A DNA stretch of 12,500 nucleotides from Halisarca cf. caerulea. Lineage: Eukaryota > Porifera > Demospongiae > Chondrillida > Halisarcidae. Shown here in pieces: positions 1 through 12,500 of the stretch (position 1 is its first letter; each line of letters opens with the position of its first letter). The stretch covers positions 3,696,601-3,709,100 of the forward strand of contig CAUJGJ010000083.1 of the NCBI GenBank assembly GCA_963170055.1, in the 5' to 3' direction. Made by a program: the position numbers and the translations under genes. The notes beneath the pieces were generated by a model. That model had not been told where the DNA came from and ran no database searches. It worked only from the letters and a program-made list of their open reading frames with translations.

Positions 1-527
1 TCTTTCCTTGCACGGGTAAGCCAAGAAGATGGGATTTACGAGAGGTGTTGTCAACTTCAGCAATTGTTTTCTTGACATGGGATTTAAACTGGGGCTTAGA
101 GCATGAAGGATGTTGAGATTGAATTTCTTGTACAACTCTGGATGGCGAGAAACCCTTCTTGGGGGTGGACCTTGATTCCCTCACTTCAAAGAAAAGGGAT
201 ACAGTCATCTTTTGAGGTGCTGAACAGAATGTGTTGGGAAGCCTGCTGTTGTTTGTAGAAGGTAGACATGGCAGGCAATCCTAGCCCTCCACCTTCCTTC
301 GGGAGGTAAAGCAACTTGGAGTTTCCACCTTGGGGAACACCCAGCCATTTATTTTTGAGGAATTTGGTGTCTTGGCTTCAAGCTCCCTCTTGATCCAGCT
401 ATCGGGCAGTTCAAGAACTCGGAAACCCCAAGCAAGACGGGGACAGATCCCCATCTTGTACAAATTTAGCTTTTGCTTCATGGTCACAGGGGAGGCATCA
501 ACTCGTTCTAGGAGGTTTGTCAGTCAC
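1..527 (-). pseudogene. Decayed non-LTR retrotransposon reverse transcriptase, 3' portion
   Basis: Read on the minus strand, the thumb and post-RT region of a non-LTR (LINE-like) reverse transcriptase is visible in three frames. About 527-345 reads LLERVDASPVTMKQKLNLYK, continuing into a PRLAW and ELPDSWIKRELEA segment. About 345-185 reads LLYLPKEGGGLGLPAMST and ends at TGA (187-185). From about 190 to 1 another frame is open and reaches GLPVQGK. These motifs are typical of the region following the RT palm in this class. At least two frameshifts show the copy is dead. The element runs off the low-coordinate end, and its homology stops a few bases from the (CA)n array at 530. Confidence 0.72.
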
Positions 528-529
528 AT

Positions 530-1016
<487 letters not shown>

Positions 1017-1017
<1 letters not shown>

Positions 1018-2106
1018 CAGCTGTATACATACCTAAGCGTACTTACTGAGTATAAAGACTATGTAACTGCATGGCTGAAATTTTCTGCATGTATGTGGCC
1101 ACAGGCATGCAATACATTTTATATGACTTATAATAAGCATATAATAACACTTTAAAGAAGTCATGCAATATTATAACAGTATTATGTGATCACTCAAAAC
1201 ATTTATTTATTTAAAATGATCCAGAACAAAGGGTACGCAACACTGCTCTATACTATTCACTAATAATTATTAGTCTTTTTTGATTGGTTTAATGCATTTT
1301 TTGTTTCATTTAACGGACGTTTCATTCCTGGGACAAATTAACGGATATTTTATTGCAATTATCGGATCTGAAGCATTATTGCAGAAGTTTGGAGTACATT
1401 TAAAGCAAAATCTAAAGGCTAAAAACAAACATTTCTCAGCGTGTTTCATTTTCTATTGCTTTCCTTATTCAACCTTGGACAAAGGACCCCTCTTTAGAGG
1501 GTAGCCCGTGGCTTAAGTACTTCCATAATTAAGGTGCCAACTTATAATATATGGTTTCATCCTCCATTGACAATCTTCTTGCACCACACTACTGAATCTT
1601 TGGTATACACTACTATCTAACCTCTATGCTTCTTAACATAAGGTTGAAAGATTGCAAACCTTTCTTTATCTGATTCCCCCCTTCTAAGATGTACATTTTG
1701 AACACTTTCTTTGTGAACACTCGAGTCTTCGTAAAGCTCCTATGGAAAGTGATAGTAACCAAAAAGTAAAGTTTAAGAACTTAAAAAACGAAGCGTCCTC
1801 AGTAAAGTTGGGTGGTTGCTTGGGTTAAAAATTGCTCCCAACTCCAGCACTATACTGTTAATAGCAATTACACATTAATTGCAGTGAAACGTCCGTCAAA
1901 TCAAACGAAACATCCAATAAATGAATTGTAAAAGACAGTATTATAATACCTATAACCTAATCATTTACGATTCGGTCAAATGTATCTGACAACCTCAAGC
2001 TGGTTCAGAGGAGTGTGTCTTTAGTGCCCGCCTCTTCTTCATCTGCAAAAAAGTGGGCCAGGCATAGCATCCATAAAATTCAGCACCACACACATCCACT
2101 ATAAGA
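1017..2106. other. Non-coding stretch, AT-rich
   Basis: No convincing gene is seen here. It is AT-rich with only short open frames lacking domains. It contains an imperfect inverted pair: 1303-1324 and 1885-1906 match over 22 nt with about three mismatches (core AACGGACGTTTCA). The pair may be termini of an old ~600-bp element. A good minus-strand acceptor lies at 2043. Confidence 0.5.
1995..2042 (-). other. Possible alternative terminal exon of the receptor gene
   Basis: On the minus strand, a strong polypyrimidine acceptor (CTTTTTTGCAG read across 2053-2043, roughly) precedes ATGAAGAAGAGG, which gives 15 codons and a TGA at 1997-1995. Joined in phase 0 to the cryptic GTTAGT donor at 2990 in exon 8, it would replace the last 14 residues with a short basic tail. 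No canonical AATAAA follows on this strand nearby, so this is an alternative model only. Confidence 0.22.
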
Positions 2107-2290
2107 TACAGTGGAAACTCGCTACAAACAACACCCTTACAGTGAATTTCTGCATAAATATAGTGAATAAAGTCACATGACCAGGAAATGTTCTATTATG
2201 AAATTGTATATGGCAATAGTGAATTCCTGATATAATGAAGAATTTCCAGTGTCCCCTGTGATTTGTTATAAAGAGACTCCTCTACATTCC
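2107..2290. mobile_element. Pogo/Tigger-like terminal-repeat relic
   Basis: Begins TACAGTGGAAACTCGCTAC and continues with CACCCTTACAGTGAATTTC, then repeats AGTGAATTCCTGATATAA further on. This CAGTGGAAMCTCGCTA / TATAGTGAATTTC style is typical of pogo/Tigger-group DNA transposon ends and their MITEs. No transposase coding is seen, and the boundaries are approximate. Confidence 0.5.
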
Positions 2291-2371
2291 AAAATAACAG
2301 TACTATTCAGCAGACAAGCACACTGGCAAGTAGCTCTAGAAACAGTACAACTCAAGAGTAACACACAAACA

Positions 2372-2580
2372 TTATAGTGGAGCCTCCAATAGTGGAGCCT
2401 CCAATAATGGAACCTCCAGTAGTGGACCATCTGAAGTAAGGACACAGCACAATAACCCTCTCTATAGATGGTTAGCGGTCACAAAGTATACTTCTTTCCT
2501 GTAGATTCAAATATTGAATAGTACATTATAAACCTCTCTACAAAGGACAAAGCAGCTGAATTTATATCGTCCCCAACATG
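2372..2580. mobile_element. Degenerate interspersed repeat (GTGGARCCTC type) with 15-bp tandem units
   Basis: The first part is a 15-bp tandem repeat (TAGTGGAGCCTCCAA) at 2375-2389, 2390-2404, 2405-2419 (two or three changes) and 2420-2434 (decayed). It is followed by AAGTAAGGACACAG and, at about 2527, ATTATAAACCTCTCTAC. These share the GTGGAACCTC / CTCTCTA vocabulary of the other terminal-repeat relics in the window. Confidence 0.5.
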
Positions 2581-2734
2581 TCCTTTATACTGAGGGTACA
2601 TGTACGTAGTGTGCATGCCTGGTGGTATGTATATGTATAGTTCTCATACTTGTGCAAAGAACTTCTACATGCGTACGTACTGTTCTGCAAATGAGGTTCT
2701 AGATTTGCTACAACGTGAATCCAGACCATGGGAA

Positions 2735-2740
2735 TTTAAT
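2735..2740 (-). terminator. Possible polyadenylation signal (ATTAAA)
   Basis: TTTAAT on the + strand reads ATTAAA on the gene strand, about 206 bp after the receptor stop codon. It is the nearest common poly(A) signal variant I found downstream of the stop. Without a mapped 3' end it is a weak call. Confidence 0.25.
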
Positions 2741-2945
2741 GCTGCTTGGATGGGTGCTAATATTGGTTGGATGTGTGCTAACATTGGTCAGACATGAGGC
2801 AATCAATGTGGTTAAAGGAGAGAAAGCCGTTCAAAATGGTGCAATCGTCTCCAGACAAAGTGTCCGATCAAAAGGACAAAACGAACAAATTATGGTATAG
2901 ATTTGCCTGAGAAAACCCACTTCTAGTCACATCACTGACCATACA

Positions 2946-10851
<7,906 letters not shown>

Positions 10852-10908
10852 TTCGGCCTCTAGTATAGGGCACTTTAACCACGTTTAGAGCGTCTGTGCT
10901 TTTAACCA

Positions 10909-10977
10909 CCAATCAGCGAATGGCGCCAAACATCGTCAACACAAATTCCCCCGAATTGCTTTTAGTGTGTATATATA
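10909..10977 (-). promoter_or_regulatory. Candidate promoter elements of the receptor gene
   Basis: Within 130 bp upstream of the ATG lie CCAATCAG (10909-10916, inverted relative to the gene), an E2F-like TTTGGCGCCA (10930-10921 on the gene strand) and a TATATATA run (10970-10977). CCAAT boxes work in either orientation and SGCGCCAA sites are common in CpG promoters. The order and spacing do not form a textbook TATA promoter. The transcription start is not known. Confidence 0.35.
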
Positions 10978-10999
10978 GACTAAATACTATAATATTATT

Positions 11000-11510
11000 T
11001 ATTATTATGCAATTGCATATTGGATAATATAATAATTATTATATGAACAATAAAAATACCACCTAATATGCGTGCGTGTATACATACATGGTGTATATAT
11101 GCATGTATAGTATACATGCTTATAAGTATATAATATAGGTAGTAAAACAGGGGGGGCAGGGTACCTGTGGTCACCCCCTAAATTTTCATTGAGGGGGCAC
11201 TGCCCCGTCCCCTAAATTTTAATAGCATTCATTGCCATACCTGTACCATGGAAAATTCACCAATAAATACTAAAAAATCCCAACAACAATGATTATAATG
11301 CGTCAATGCTATCCAGAAGGAACCTGCATCCCTAAACAGAGGAAGAACTAGGAACACTCCCCACAGTGTACAAGACCTTGATGTAAACCTATATTTTCAA
11401 CATCACTCACAATCTCTATTAACTCTATTCATCACCCACAGTTAATATTATTCATTACCTCGCATCAACAACTGTCATACACCACTACTTAAGCTCAGGC
11501 ACTGTCTCTT
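11000..11510. other. Intergenic AT-rich stretch with a CCCCTAAATTTT direct repeat
   Basis: No coding region is supported. It holds an AT-rich block, a TATACATACATG-type block (11070-11140), and a G/C block with a poly-G run followed by two copies of CCCCTAAATTTT at 11175-11186 and 11209-11220, 34 bp apart. The latter looks like part of an interspersed repeat, otherwise unrecognised. Confidence 0.45.
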
Positions 11511-11515
11511 GTATC

Positions 11516-11560
11516 ATACCACTGATGAAGGTAGCAGTTGGCTGCCGAAACGTTTGGTGT
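11516..11560 (+). ncRNA. Hammerhead-like ribozyme motif relic (retroelement-associated)
   Basis: CTGATGA (11522-11528), then a 6-bp stem GGTAGC/GCTGCC (11530-11535 with 11541-11546, one G-U) with loop AGTTG, then GAAAC (11547-11551). An outer 6-bp stem ATACCA (11516-11521) pairs with TGGTGT (11555-11560). CUGAUGA-stem II-GAAA with a closing stem is the hammerhead layout, and hammerheads are known in Penelope-like elements. However, only three bases lie where stem III should be, and an extra A precedes stem II. It is therefore a relic, a variant or a look-alike from a retroelement end. Confidence 0.45.
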
Positions 11561-11792
11561 AAATAATCTCCTCTGGCTAGTGATTTCCGCTAAGATCATT
11601 GACTACAATGCTACCTAGCCGTTCAAACCTTTTCTCCATAATATTACAGAGTTGCTATACACTACGTAATACAGTGACAAAGGAATGGGGCGACAAGTAG
11701 AACAAAGCAATACAAAATTAATAATCTCTGCCTACCTAACATATAGGCAACTGCACAAAGGGGTTCGTGTACATACACACACAGTGCATTGC

Positions 11793-12115
11793 TCAATCGG
11801 GTGAACAGTAGTTCAGCATTTGAGAGAGAACCTCTCCCAGCCTCTTGTTTCCAGAGTCACTGTGCTCACTGAGTGCTTTGGAGAACTCCTCCATGTTGCT
11901 GTCAAACACACTCTCTGGCCAGTGGAATACAACAGACCCAATGACATAAGAAGATGTTTTCAAAGGAGGATCACTCCTCTCCAGTCTTGTGTGAATCTCC
12001 TGACGCTGGAGTTCTGTGAGTAGCTCTCTCTCGTGTAGAGCTGCCAAGAGCTGTTCGTCAATGCACAGAGAGTTGATGAGGTGCTGGTGTCTCCTCCTCA
12101 CTCTACACCTCAAGC
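11793..12115 (-). CDS. CARD-like death-fold protein, last exon (partial gene)
   Basis: The final exon of a second minus-strand gene, encoding 106 residues and ending in TGA at 11795-11793. The acceptor is CTCACCTTGCAG at 12116 and entry is in phase 1. Most of the exon looks like a CARD: R-R-R-H-Q-H-L-I-N-S-L, then D-E-Q-L-L-A-A-L-H-E-R-E-L-L-T, then Q-E-I-H-T-R-L, a longer middle part, then E-E-F-S-K-A-L-S-E and L-G-E-V-L-S-Q-M-L. CARDs are helical death-fold domains that recruit caspases or adaptors by homotypic contact. The reading frame continues open beyond the acceptor to 12245, but that part looks intronic. The rest of the gene lies at higher coordinates, mostly outside the window. Confidence 0.68.
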
Positions 12116-12431
12116 CTGCAAGGTGAGCAAGATAAAGAAATTTGAAAGAATCCCATGCATGTTTGCATTCCAACTTGAATTTCAAGAAGACATACAGACA
12201 CATGGAATGAGACAAGATTCCAGTACACAACCAGGCAATTGACAAACAAAAAAAGAACTAATTACACCTTTTGTTGCAAACAATCAAAGTGGCACAAGGA
12301 TGATATATAGACATTACATTATGTTGGCTTATAATACTATTCCAGTATATTCCAGTATATTCTGGTATATTCCAGGATATCCTAGGATACCCTTAGTCAG
12401 GGAAGAACATGTCTGCAGAGTAATTGTCAAC
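12116..12431 (-). other. Putative intron of the CARD gene with a 10-bp tandem repeat
   Basis: The sequence between the CARD exon acceptor and the tentative upstream exon. It contains TCCAGTATAT twice (12341-12360), then TCTGGTATAT and TCCAGGATAT (12361-12380), and a further decayed copy, i.e. a tandem 10-bp repeat. No coding is seen otherwise. Confidence 0.45.
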
Positions 12432-12480
12432 CTGAAGCAGCCCCTCCAAATATCCCAACCCTGTCGTGATAGGTCACCAT
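12432..12480 (-). CDS. Possible upstream exon of the CARD gene (tentative)
   Basis: A minus-strand ATG at 12480-12478 opens 16 codons (MVTYHDRVGIFGGAAS). They end at TTCAG before GTTGAC (12431-12426), a fair donor in phase 1 that matches the phase 1 entry of the CARD exon. A TAG acceptor-like site after a GT run lies just upstream, so it could also be an internal exon. No domain is recognisable, and the exon is too short to be convincing without transcript data. Confidence 0.2.
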
Positions 12481-12500
12481 GTCAGAACACTACACACACA

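Noticed and set aside
1280..1504. Plus-strand 74-codon open frame
   Set aside because: AT-rich, no recognisable domain, no splice context or neighbouring exons; likely chance.
2600..2900. Overlapping plus-strand frames of 61-65 codons
   Set aside because: No domain, in two frames at once, and located in the likely 3' UTR/flank of the receptor gene.
12116..12245. Open extension of the CARD exon upstream to an ATG-like start
   Set aside because: A CACCTTGCAG acceptor precedes the conserved part, and the extension looks like hydrophobic intron translation without CARD features. A first exon starting here cannot be fully excluded.

Overview
This is eukaryotic, animal-type genomic DNA. Coding sequence is split into short exons with GT-AG introns, mostly in phase 1. 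The exons encode Ig-like, transmembrane, death and CARD domains, and the introns are full of microsatellites and small transposon relics. An early-branching marine invertebrate fits best, and a sponge is my guess. That guess rests on the style of the short inverted-repeat elements and the death-fold/Ig repertoire; no diagnostic marker supports it.

The centre of the window (10851 down to 2946, minus strand) holds what appears to be one complete eight-exon gene. I joined it by splice-site and reading-phase matching. The model gives an 883-residue single-pass receptor: signal peptide, cysteine-rich N-terminus, two Ig-like domains, a third cysteine-rich Ig-like region, a transmembrane helix at about 475-500, a basic stop-transfer stretch, an acidic dileucine motif, an uncharacterised probably beta-rich cytoplasmic segment, and two tandem death domains. 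The first exon (10722-10851) is short; it was found from its signal peptide and its phase match to exon 2.

Upstream on the same strand (11793-12115) is the last exon of a second gene, encoding a CARD-like death-fold domain. Two neighbouring death-fold genes, one a membrane receptor and one a CARD protein, suggest a local apoptosis or innate-signalling neighbourhood. That link is inference.

Region by region: 1-527 is a frameshifted 3' part of a non-LTR retrotransposon reverse transcriptase (minus strand), cut off by a compound (CA)n array at 530-1016. Positions 1017-2945 are non-coding with pogo/Tigger-like terminal-repeat relics, a 15-bp tandem repeat and a possible alternative last exon for the receptor. 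Positions 2946-10851 are the receptor gene. Its introns carry two copies of a foldback MITE family, a complete 457-bp TA-flanked MITE, many (CA)n, (TA)n and ATCT/AGAT arrays, and a degenerate ~52-bp tandem repeat. Positions 10852-11792 are the intergenic region, with candidate promoter sites, a CCCCTAAATTTT repeat and a hammerhead-like motif of the kind seen at retroelement ends. Positions 11793-12500 are the CARD gene's 3' part.
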